Shown here: piece after piece, positions 1 through 7,064 of the stretch
Layout: every line of letters starts with the position of its first letter
Numbering within the stretch: the stretch's first letter is position 1
Position numbers and translations under genes: made by a program
The notes under the pieces: generated by a model
The model's database searches: none
Seen by the model: the letters and a program-made list of their open reading frames with translations, nothing else
Told to the model about the DNA's origin: nothing
Assembly (NCBI GenBank): GCA_015663855.1
Contig: DQRJ01000041.1
Location: 1-23,689 of the forward strand
DNA from: Flavobacteriales bacterium
GTDB taxonomy: Bacteria > Bacteroidota > Bacteroidia > Flavobacteriales_D > Sanyastnellaceae
Length of the DNA: 23,689 nt
Reading direction: 5' to 3'

Positions 1-1088
1 CCACCAGCGGCAGTGTCACTTTCCATAGCTGTTAGGTAGTATCCAAATCTTGCTTGGTCATAGAGATCATCCTTATCCCCAGTAAGAAACTTCCATTGTG
101 AAGTGTCCGCACCCATACGCTCTGCATACCAAGCAAGTCTTTCGGGTGTGTCGCGCTCAGGATCCACAGAATGGCTTAATATTATCACCTCCTCAGTACT
201 CACTCCTTTTTTTCGCAGGATAACTTGGGTACGAGCTAATTGACCGCTTAATAAAGGGCAAATCGAGGGGCAATGTGTAAAGAAGTAATCCACGATTCGA
301 ATCGTTCCCACAACATTTCTATGCGAAAACTCTTTGTTGTCTAGCCCCGTGAATGCGAATGGTGGAACAGTATGGTTTTCTGGACCTAAAATCGGTAATT
401 CCGCGGGCGGGTTATCCTTGTACTCTTCTAATAATTTCTTGCGGGCGTACTCCGCTAAGTCCATTTCTTTTTTCAAAAGGGCGATATCTTCTGTCGCGTC
501 ACGTAATGCGTCCTCGGAAGCGGCGTGGTATATACCCCTCAAATATCCTCTTGCGTCGACGAGCCATAGAGTTGCTACGTTGTCGGGGTCTTTAGGGTCG
601 CGTTCGATCATGAATTCCTCGAGGATGATTCGGTCGATATCCTCACGTTCTCCAGTTAAGAACTGCCATTTGTCGTCTTTCCCGTTGTAACGTGTATTAA
701 GCGCTACGTATTCGGATAAAATCTCTGGCGTGTCGTGTTCTGGACTAAGGGAAAAGCACACAATTGAGATGCCTTCCTTGTCTCTGTATCTGAAATTAGG
801 CCAAAGCAATTGCTTAGTAATCGTACCCACATGAGGTGCGTCAGTACCGAAAAATGCTGCTATCCAAACCTGACCTTTTAAGTCTTTTGATCCGAAAAGG
901 GATCCGGTTTGGTTTATTAACTGAAAATCGCCGACACGTTTTACGCCAGGAACAAGTGAATCTATCGTTCCATTTTCAGTAAAGTAAGGAAGAGTATTGA
1001 ATTTATGCTCCCCTAAAACCCCAAGCACAATAATCCCAAAAAGTGGCAATGCTAATAATAGAAAGATTAAGGCAATCTTCTGTCGCAT
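1..1088 (-). CDS. Tandem SCO1/SenC-family copper chaperone, partial (C-terminus beyond window)
   Basis: SCO proteins are membrane-anchored, periplasm-facing thioredoxin-fold proteins that deliver copper to the CuA site of cytochrome c oxidase. Reading the minus strand from ATG at 1088 gives 362 complete residues with no stop. Residues about 5-25 form one hydrophobic anchor. Two homologous SCO domains follow (about 45-205 and 240 onward), sharing DTPE (119-122 and 313-316) and FLTG (143-146 and 334-337). Domain 2 has the copper-binding CPSIC (C273, C277). The equivalent stretch in domain 1 reads DAPHV (83-87), so both cysteines are gone, and the usual histidine position appears to be V171 or N170. 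The gene lies 39 bases behind the oxidase subunit IV gene and closes the visible oxidase cluster. The identification is firm. The non-copper role of domain 1 is inferred. Domain 2's histidine lies off-window. Confidence 0.9.
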   Translation of the reverse strand, partial: MRQKIALIFLLLALPLFGIIVLGVLGEHKFNTLPYFTENGTIDSLVPGVKRVGDFQLINQTGSLFGSKDLKGQVWIAAFFGTDAPHVGTITKQLLWPNFRYRDKEGISIVCFSLSPEHDTPEILSEYVALNTRYNGKDDKWQFLTGEREDIDRIILEEFMIERDPKDPDNVATLWLVDARGYLRGIYHAASEDALRDATEDIALLKKEMDLAEYARKKLLEEYKDNPPAELPILGPENHTVPPFAFTGLDNKEFSHRNVVGTIRIVDYFFTHCPSICPLLSGQLARTQVILRKKGVSTEEVIILSHSVDPERDTPERLAWYAERMGADTSQWKFLTGDKDDLYDQARFGYYLTAMESDTAAG

Positions 1089-1127
1089 GTTGCAAAAGGT
1101 TAAAAAACCTCCATTTGAGGAATTTGT

Positions 1128-1505
1128 TTAGTGTAAACTATTGTGATTGAAAAGGTGTCCAAATCCCTCCGTGAGAGCAACGTATATTAGATATACTATG
1201 AACAACAAGTAAGGAACTAGAATAGACTTTTTCATGTTGCCGCGCTCTTCTCCAAGATGCATAAATGACATTACAATGTATCCAGCTTTAACCAGAGTTA
1301 ATGCTACAAATGACCATTTGATCATTTCCCAAGTAAAGGTTTCAGCTCTTTTAAAAATTATACCCATAGCGACTTCAACTGCAGTAATGGCAGTTAATAG
1401 TACGGTTACGAATAGAATGTTTTTACGAATCTTTACTCCCTCCTCTTCACTGTGGTGAGCGTTTAATGAGTAGTTGTCGTTTACAATAAGGTCGTCGCGT
1501 TCCAT
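1128..1505 (-). CDS. Cytochrome c oxidase subunit IV (CoxD/CtaF-type small membrane subunit)
   Basis: This is a 125-residue small accessory subunit of a bacterial heme-copper oxidase, sitting in the inner membrane. Three hydrophobic segments are visible at about 29-50, 62-82 and 94-112. The short FMHLGEE segment (81-87) after the second helix is characteristic of prokaryotic subunit IV (usually YFMHLK). The ATG at 1505 is chosen because it lies 13 bases after the subunit III stop. An upstream in-frame start at 1559 would overlap subunit III by about 40 bases and adds only a polar, non-conserved extension. The order subunit III - subunit III - subunit IV - SCO is the usual flavobacterial arrangement, which supports the call more than sequence identity does. 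Confidence 0.86.
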   Translation of the reverse strand: MERDDLIVNDNYSLNAHHSEEEGVKIRKNILFVTVLLTAITAVEVAMGIIFKRAETFTWEMIKWSFVALTLVKAGYIVMSFMHLGEERGNMKKSILVPYLLFIVYLIYVALTEGFGHLFNHNSLH

Positions 1506-1518
1506 GATTTGAGTGCTA

Positions 1519-2499
1519 TCAGATGAGGTAAAAGAAGGTAAATACGAATACCCACACAAGGTCGATAAAGTGCCAGTAAAGACCTACTTTCTCTACCATT
1601 TCGTAATGCTTTCGTCTCTCGAATACCCCGCGGTATGCCATAATAAATATGATGAAGTTTATTACAACTCCAGAGAAAACGTGGAATCCGTGGAATCCAG
1701 TAATAAAGAAGAAGAAATTCGCGTAGCTCTGTTGTAGGGCATATTCATTCTCATGCATGTTCGCCCCGAATGTAAATGATTCAGATCGTGCATTCCAAAG
1801 CTTGGCAACATTGACTCCACTTACTCCTTGTTCGTCAGCAATGTATTTATTGATTGTAAGAGAATGTAAATCAGCCTCATGTGTGTGTTCACCGTACTGA
1901 ATAAGCTTAATGTGACCGTGATCATTATGAAGTTCCACAGACTTATCGCCTTCGCTATATGCTTCAGCTAGTTCTCCGAAATGATGATCCATGTAGATCG
2001 CTTCACCTACTGGTAAAGTGTATTCAGCACCGTTATCAGCAGTTATCGTTACTTCCTTAGCGAGAAGGAAAGAACCTCCACCGCCGTGGATAAAGTGAGA
2101 CCACTCCCAAGCTTGAGAACCTAAAAAGAAAGCTCCACCTATAATTGTAGCAAGCATCCATCTGACAACTCCTCTTTTATCATTACGATGGCCAGCTTCT
2201 ACAGCCAGAACCATTGTCACCGATGATACAATGAGGATGAAAGTCATAAGCGCAACGTAGATAAGAGGATATTGCCCTTCTAATCCTGGAAGTGCTCTGA
2301 AAACCTGCTCACCTATCGGCCATGGGTCTTCACTTGCAGCACGAGAAAACCCGTAAGCAGTTAAAAGTCCACCAAATGTTAAGGCGTCTGATACGAGGAA
2401 GAACCACATATACATTTTCCCGTAAGAGATCCCATAAGGTGATTGTCCACCGCCCCAAAGCTCTTTTGAAGAAACGTTATCGTTTGAATGTCCTGACAT
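1519..2499 (-). CDS. Cytochrome c oxidase subunit III (second of tandem pair), with long His-rich insertion
   Basis: Subunit III is a multi-helix inner-membrane protein that supports proton uptake and stability of the aa3-type oxidase. The 326 residues begin with YGKMYMWFFLVSD (about 26-38), and helices follow at about 30-50, 78-100 and 112-132. The FITGFHGFHVFSG block (265-277) and the terminal YWHFIDLVW (308-316) are hallmark subunit III motifs. Between WEW (131-133) and the GFHGFHV helix there are roughly 115 residues, where classical subunit III has only a short loop. This insertion is charged and histidine-rich (HNDHGH at 191-196, HTHEADLH at 205-212). The gene is followed 13 bases later by subunit IV. 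A TAnnTTTG box 28 bases upstream of the ATG suggests its own promoter. Identification is secure. The function of the insertion is unknown. Confidence 0.94.
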   Translation of the reverse strand: MSGHSNDNVSSKELWGGGQSPYGISYGKMYMWFFLVSDALTFGGLLTAYGFSRAASEDPWPIGEQVFRALPGLEGQYPLIYVALMTFILIVSSVTMVLAVEAGHRNDKRGVVRWMLATIIGGAFFLGSQAWEWSHFIHGGGGSFLLAKEVTITADNGAEYTLPVGEAIYMDHHFGELAEAYSEGDKSVELHNDHGHIKLIQYGEHTHEADLHSLTINKYIADEQGVSGVNVAKLWNARSESFTFGANMHENEYALQQSYANFFFFITGFHGFHVFSGVVINFIIFIMAYRGVFERRKHYEMVEKVGLYWHFIDLVWVFVFTFFYLI

Positions 2500-2527
2500 G
2501 CTGCAAAATGATTGCGAATTTGTTGCG

Positions 2528-2535
2528 CAAATTTA
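2528..2535 (-). promoter_or_regulatory. Putative Bacteroidota -7 promoter element (TAAATTTG) upstream of subunit III
   Basis: Read on the minus strand, the eight bases are TAAATTTG, a full match to the TAnnTTTG -7 consensus of Bacteroidota housekeeping sigma factor promoters. The box ends 28 bases before the subunit III ATG, in a 148-base AT-rich gap. No convincing TTG -33 element is seen at the expected spacing. The assignment therefore rests on the -7 match and position only. Confidence 0.35.
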
Positions 2536-2647
2536 ATAAATGAAACCTTAATGATTGCCCTAGTTTTTATTAAGAAATCAGAACATGCTTATTAAGAATG
2601 ATTCTACTTAAACAATAATGTAATAAACGTAGTGAAACATGGGAAAA

Positions 2648-3418
2648 CTAGAGAAAGAGTACAAAGAATAGTAATAACCATAATCCCCCTAAAAAGTGCC
2701 AGTAAGTGCTTAAAACTCTAAGTCGAACAGTGTCACCTGGATTAATAATGCCTTTCGACACGCGAATTAGATTAACGACGACATAAATAATACCGAAAGT
2801 TAAGTGAAGAAGGTGAATTAGGATTAATGCCCAAATGTAAGAGGCGCTAGAATTCGTAATATGAATTACATCTGATGTGATTGCCCGAACCATTAATGGA
2901 TCATTAGGAGCGTAAAACTCCTTAGTGTCGGCGTTATATAGAAGTGGAGTGTCGTTAATTCGTACGTCGTAATCGACTCCATAAACGGCATCGCTCTGTA
3001 CTAATTCGTTGATTCTGTTCCAAGAATATGCTACTAACCCTTCCTCGTTTGATTCAGTACCCCAACCGCTACCGATTTGGGCTAAATCATTCCAACCAGA
3101 ATATTGAGAGAAAGAAAAAGCAAGCCCCAAAGCAAGTGTGATTGACAGGTAGAGTTTAGAACTGGATGGGTTACCGCTTCTCATCATTTTTAATGAGAGG
3201 AACATCGAAAAGGAAGACGCGATAATTAATCCATTGCTTATCCACAGGGCTGTAGTAGGAGTAAGGTGTACCCAGTATTGGCCTAAGCTACTCACGATGT
3301 ATGCGCTTATAAACCCTCCGAACATCATAGTCACAGAGAAAAGAATGAAGTACATCATCATTAACTTAGTACGGGTGCGGACTACGGGGTCAATCGATGG
3401 GTCAAGGTTATTTTCCAT
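2648..3418 (-). CDS. Heme-copper oxidase subunit III family protein (first of tandem pair; CoxO-like)
   Basis: This 256-residue integral membrane protein is a paralogue of the next gene. Helices are visible at about 18-42, 57-77, 89-106, 193-219 and 237-255. The terminal STYWHFLGGLWLLLF (237-251) matches the YWHFxxxxW ending of subunit III, and helix 193-219 carries the paired histidines H202/H205 that correspond to GFHGxHV in classical members. As in its partner, a long polar segment (about 112-190) separates the WNDL region from the histidine-bearing helix. Flavobacterial homologues that I recall are shorter, so this insertion may be lineage-specific (recollection, not checked). It starts 5 bases after the cyoE stop, consistent with cotranscription with heme O synthase. 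As an assembled subunit it would act in the terminal oxidase. Confidence 0.88.
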   Translation of the reverse strand: MENNLDPSIDPVVRTRTKLMMMYFILFSVTMMFGGFISAYIVSSLGQYWVHLTPTTALWISNGLIIASSFSMFLSLKMMRSGNPSSSKLYLSITLALGLAFSFSQYSGWNDLAQIGSGWGTESNEEGLVAYSWNRINELVQSDAVYGVDYDVRINDTPLLYNADTKEFYAPNDPLMVRAITSDVIHITNSSASYIWALILIHLLHLTFGIIYVVVNLIRVSKGIINPGDTVRLRVLSTYWHFLGGLWLLLFFVLFL

Positions 3419-3423
3419 GTAAA

Positions 3424-4302
3424 CTATATTTTATCTAGGACGTAAATGATTTGGACTAAAGGCAAGTAGACAAAACTAGCAAACATCAGCTTCCTAGCTT
3501 CGGACCTGTCTAAGGTTACGGAAAGTCGCCACGCATACCAAGAGAATCCGAGTCCCGCGAGTACAGCTACTACGAGAGCGAAATTGCCTACCATAGGATT
3601 GTCGTTAGGTAGTGCCCACGGTAATAAACTTGCGGGTATACAGAAGAGTGTGTAGAGTAAAATCAGGGATGCTGATCTGTACGAAAGCCCCGCGTTGAAT
3701 GGGAGCATTTTGTAGCCGACCTTAGAGTAGTCTTCGTGTGCTAACCATGCTATAGCCCAAAAATGCGGGAATTGCCACATGAATTGGACCGCGAATAGCG
3801 TTCCAGGTTCAATCCCGAACTCACCAGTTGCAGCAACATAGCCTATCATCGGGGGGAGCGCTCCAGGAATTGCTCCAACGAACACGCAAAGAGAAGATCT
3901 CGACTTAAGTGGAGTGTAGAAAAAGGCGTATAGAACTAAAGCTATTACACCTAGTATAGCTGCGAGATAGCTGAGGAGTCCTAGGCAGGTGATACCGACG
4001 ATCCCGGCAGAAATGCTCAAGATTAAGGCGGTTTTTACGCTCATTCGACCAGTGGGAAGCGGACGATTTTTCGTGCGGGTCATAATGGCGTCGGTGTCGC
4101 GTTCTAGGATTTGGTTTAAACCATTAGAAGCGCCTGTGAGGAGATATCCTCCAATAGCCAAAAGTAGAAGGGACTTTATATCTATGGATTCAACGCCCAT
4201 GAACCATCCTAGGACAGCTGAAAGAACCACGAAAAATCCTAGACGCAACTTGTAAAGTGTGCCTATATCATTAAGGAAGGAGGGGTTCTTTTTTTGAGCC
4301 AT
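3424..4302 (-). CDS. cyoE: Protoheme IX farnesyltransferase (heme O synthase)
   Basis: The enzyme transfers a farnesyl group to heme B to make heme O, the precursor of heme A for aa3-type oxidases. It is a UbiA-superfamily polytopic membrane protein. The 292 residues are typical for the family. The first Asp-rich site is clear, NQILERDTDAIM (63-74), followed by TRTKNRPLPTG (75-85). The second conserved block is also present, YTPLKSRS with VGAIPGALPPMIGY. A later HEDYSKVGYKM segment matches the family motif with its conserved D and KM. ATG at 4302 gives a short polar N-terminus before the first helix. It leads the oxidase genes (5-base gap to subunit III) and has a TATTTTTG box 24 bases upstream, so it may begin a separate transcript from the polysaccharide genes before it. 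Confidence 0.96.
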   Translation of the reverse strand: MAQKKNPSFLNDIGTLYKLRLGFFVVLSAVLGWFMGVESIDIKSLLLLAIGGYLLTGASNGLNQILERDTDAIMTRTKNRPLPTGRMSVKTALILSISAGIVGITCLGLLSYLAAILGVIALVLYAFFYTPLKSRSSLCVFVGAIPGALPPMIGYVAATGEFGIEPGTLFAVQFMWQFPHFWAIAWLAHEDYSKVGYKMLPFNAGLSYRSASLILLYTLFCIPASLLPWALPNDNPMVGNFALVVAVLAGLGFSWYAWRLSVTLDRSEARKLMFASFVYLPLVQIIYVLDKI

Positions 4303-4325
4303 ATTTATAGCTGAGCTACGGACTG

Positions 4326-4333
4326 CAAAAATA
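4326..4333 (-). promoter_or_regulatory. Putative -7 promoter element (TATTTTTG) upstream of cyoE
   Basis: On the minus strand this reads TATTTTTG, a perfect TAnnTTTG match located in the 40-base gap between the Wzi-like gene stop and the cyoE ATG. It would separate transcription of the oxidase genes from the upstream envelope genes. A clear TTG -33 element is not evident. Confidence 0.35.
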
Positions 4334-4342
4334 CATCAGGAA

Positions 4343-5950
4343 TCACCAGTCTCGTCCTTCTAAAACGCGAGAAGTTCTTATACCTCCTTGAATTCGATAT
4401 GAATTAAAGGGATCTATTATTGCTACACCACCTCCGTCGGCTGAAAAATGAGATTCTACCCTGATAGAACCTCTAACAAAGACTTCAATTCCTGAAATCC
4501 CGAAAGCGCCACCTGTAGGACGAGCTATGTCGATTGAGAGCCTCTGAAATTCAGATTCGACACCTTGTAGAAACGTTGAGCCGTAGTCGTTTTCTCTGTC
4601 TAAATAAGACCTGAAAACGTCTGATCCGGTTGAGAATCCTGAAAGGGGGCCTGATGCGTAATCTAATCCTCTGAATACCCTTTCCATAGAAAACCTAACG
4701 ATGTATTCTTCTTGTACTACCCATTTCAGCCTGAGAACGATATCGACGAAATTTGAGCCCAAAGGGGGTCCCAGGGGTTTCCTTGCGTGAGTCCAGGCTT
4801 GGATTTCTGTTGCGTGAGAATATGTGAACGGTCGGACCGCTGAACCTTCGAGAACGCCCCCCCATTTTCCACTTGGAGAGTTGAGACTGGCGCCTGCTAG
4901 AATGCCCCACTTGTTTCCCCACCAACTTGTGCCTTCGACAAGTTTATTCGTGAGTAGTTCGTCGAACATTAGTTGTCCGTAAAGGGTCTTTAAGTTGCGA
5001 CTTCGTCGTCCGGAACCCCGCCAAATCAATTGTGCTCCGATTAGAGCATTGTCCGCCGAGCCGAGGGCGTACTCGGTAGGGCGGAACGCAACTACAGGGA
5101 TTAAGTAAGACGCTTCGATGCGGTTACTTACTCCATTATCGTTGCTCCGCCATTTAACTGCTCCGAAAAGAGATCCTGAAAAGCCTGCTCCTAGGCTTAC
5201 GTCGACCATGTGAGCTGCGACCCATCCGATCTCGTTAGAGTCCAGGACTTCCATTGGGTGAGTCGTCCTAAGGAGGATGTGTGCGTAATGAATAGGGCCG
5301 GTATCGATGTAAAGTCGGGCGTAAGGAGCTGGAGACATCGAACGATCGAAGTAAAGCGATCTAATTCCAGGTCCCCAATGGTGAGGGCCGTTGCCTAATG
5401 AGAGTTCAATCGATTCGCTGAGTTTTATGGAAGTTCGAAAAACAAACCTATCTATTTGCAATGCTCGTGCGGATCCCGAACCGGGATTACCTCCGGAAAC
5501 TCGACCTACTCCGTCAAATTGTCCCCATTTAATTGCAGAATCGTATAGGTGTTGTGGAACAGGAGTTTTCCATCTTTCTCTAGAAATTTCGTAATGGAAA
5601 ATTTCATCGAAATCGCCGTATACCCGAAGCCCTATAATTGTGGCTGTCCCGGCATCATCACCCTGAATGAATCTAGTTTCTCCATCGATATTTAATCCGC
5701 CAAATTTTTCTGAAACTTGCCCAGCCACCCCTCGTTTTCCACTTCCGTGAACATCACCGGCCCAATCAGGTAGAGGTAGTAAACACGGCATCATCGCTTC
5801 GAGGGAATCAGCAATTTCTCGACCCCTTAACGCTTCCTTATCGAGAGGAGTGAACCAAGTGGAGCTAAGAACGGTTTGGGCTGAAAAATTTGGAACAACA
5901 AGCAACGAAATTATAGAGAACAAAACATGTGCTACTCTTGTGAAAGTCAT
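4343..5950 (-). CDS. Wzi-like outer-membrane beta-barrel protein (capsule assembly family)
   Basis: The 535-residue protein begins with a signal peptide (hydrophobic core about 7-20, likely cleavage after FSA at 24). The body alternates short aromatic and polar strands without long helices, as expected of an outer-membrane beta-barrel. The best diagnostic is 186-215: GNGPHHWGPGIRSLYFDR followed by PYARL, the WGxGxxSLxxxxxxxPY pattern of Bacteroidota Wzi-family capsule assembly proteins. In E. coli, Wzi anchors group 1 capsule at the surface. The start codon overlaps the stop of the WecA-like gene (ATGA), implying translational coupling to lipid-linked sugar initiation. Codon use includes many GGG/CGA/TCG codons, and an in-frame G7 tract lies at 4857-4863. 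The role in surface glycan assembly is inferred from family and context; E. coli-type capsule anchoring is not shown. Confidence 0.75.
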   Translation of the reverse strand: MTFTRVAHVLFSIISLLVVPNFSAQTVLSSTWFTPLDKEALRGREIADSLEAMMPCLLPLPDWAGDVHGSGKRGVAGQVSEKFGGLNIDGETRFIQGDDAGTATIIGLRVYGDFDEIFHYEISRERWKTPVPQHLYDSAIKWGQFDGVGRVSGGNPGSGSARALQIDRFVFRTSIKLSESIELSLGNGPHHWGPGIRSLYFDRSMSPAPYARLYIDTGPIHYAHILLRTTHPMEVLDSNEIGWVAAHMVDVSLGAGFSGSLFGAVKWRSNDNGVSNRIEASYLIPVVAFRPTEYALGSADNALIGAQLIWRGSGRRSRNLKTLYGQLMFDELLTNKLVEGTSWWGNKWGILAGASLNSPSGKWGGVLEGSAVRPFTYSHATEIQAWTHARKPLGPPLGSNFVDIVLRLKWVVQEEYIVRFSMERVFRGLDYASGPLSGFSTGSDVFRSYLDRENDYGSTFLQGVESEFQRLSIDIARPTGGAFGISGIEVFVRGSIRVESHFSADGGGVAIIDPFNSYRIQGGIRTSRVLEGRDW

Positions 5951-7023
5951 GCTTTACTCCCTTTAGGTATGAGATGAGGGAGTGCTCCGATGAGAATAGC
6001 CAAAGCCATATACGAGATGAAATGAATCGTAATTGATACGCCTGGCAGTATTGTAGAAATGCTCAAGAATGAAATCATTGAGAAGAAAACAGACCAAACC
6101 CAAACCAATATCGAAGTTTTCCTATGCCCAAGTCCCCTTCCGATTAAGACGTGATGAATGTGCAAGTTGTCAGGTGAGAACGGCGACAATCCTTTTAAAA
6201 CTCTCAGGAAAAAAACGCGAATTGTGTCGACCAGGGGGTAGGCGAGGATGCCCATAGCAACTACGGGTTTCGATACACCTAATAATGCATCTGGCAAGTG
6301 AGAAATAGGAGTTTCTATGACCTTAACGGCAAGGACGAAAGTGATAAGCCCGATTATCAACGAGCCGCTATCCCCCATAAAAATACGGGCTGGGTGGAAA
6401 TTGAAAATCAAAAACCCTAAAAGAGCCCCCCCTAAAGACGTTGCGACGATTGCAGCTCCGGGCTGCCCAGTTAAGTAAAACCAAAAAGCGAAAGAAGCCA
6501 TCGCTATAACGCCCCATCCCCCTGCAAGACCGTCAATTCCATCAATTAAATTTATGGAGTTAACAATTACGACGTACACAAATAGAGTGAAGAAATAACT
6601 CACGAATAGAGGTAGCGTTTCGACTCCGAAAATTCCATAAAAACTTTCGATTCGGATATCAGAAAGTACGATTATCATAAAACCGATCATAATGTGAATC
6701 CCCAGTTTTTTCAACGGAGAAATTCCCATCACATCATCTTTGAGTCCCATGAAAAATATAGGAACAGCAGCTGAAAGCACTACTAGCCAAGGCCTTAGGT
6801 ATTGAAAATCCACATCTAAGATCGTTAGCCAACCAAGCGAAGTAAATAAAGTAGCTGCGAAAATCATGACCCCACCGACATTAGGGATAGATCGATGATG
6901 AAGTTTCCTGTCATTTCCGGGTTCGTCCACAAGTTGCTTTATTCGAGCTACTTTTATCAATGTGGGCATGCCGAAAATGACAGTCAAAAAAGAGGTTGCT
7001 ATGCTGAGAATGAGAAGCGTCAT
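5947..7023 (-). CDS. WecA/TagO-like undecaprenyl-phosphate sugar-1-phosphate transferase
   Basis: These enzymes move a HexNAc-1-phosphate (usually GlcNAc) from a UDP-sugar onto undecaprenyl phosphate at the inner membrane, starting O-antigen, capsule or teichoic-type glycans. The 358 residues form about ten to eleven helices. Signature motifs are present: GLKDD (D96, D97), NLIDGIDGL (D161, D164), FMGDSGS (D218), and HIHH (288-291), the HxHH of the WecA/TagO branch that separates it from MraY. The N-terminal RKLHHRSIPNVGG is also typical. Start: the ATG at 7023. An in-frame TTG seven codons upstream (7044) is possible but unnecessary. It is followed by a Wzi-like barrel through an ATGA overlap and preceded (41 bases) by another barrel gene. 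The exact sugar cannot be read from sequence. Confidence 0.9.
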   Translation of the reverse strand: MTLLILSIATSFLTVIFGMPTLIKVARIKQLVDEPGNDRKLHHRSIPNVGGVMIFAATLFTSLGWLTILDVDFQYLRPWLVVLSAAVPIFFMGLKDDVMGISPLKKLGIHIMIGFMIIVLSDIRIESFYGIFGVETLPLFVSYFFTLFVYVVIVNSINLIDGIDGLAGGWGVIAMASFAFWFYLTGQPGAAIVATSLGGALLGFLIFNFHPARIFMGDSGSLIIGLITFVLAVKVIETPISHLPDALLGVSKPVVAMGILAYPLVDTIRVFFLRVLKGLSPFSPDNLHIHHVLIGRGLGHRKTSILVWVWSVFFSMISFLSISTILPGVSITIHFISYMALAILIGALPHLIPKGSKA

Positions 7024-7064
7024 GTCACTGTTAAGTGGTTGCAAGGTAGTGTTAACTGATGTGT

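Noticed and set aside
334..690. Plus-strand open frames at 334-690 and 353-595
   Set aside because: They lie antisense to the continuous SCO coding frame, whose translation shows clear conserved motifs; the plus-strand products look like no known protein.
1094..1120. Small hairpins (AGGTT/AACCT and CCTC/GAGG) between subunit IV and SCO genes, considered as a terminator
   Set aside because: Stems of only 4-5 base pairs in a short intra-operon gap; too weak to call.
2567..2604. Repeated TTATTAAGAA pair in the gap before subunit III, considered as an operator
   Set aside because: Short, AT-rich direct repeat with no palindromic structure; chance occurrence is likely.
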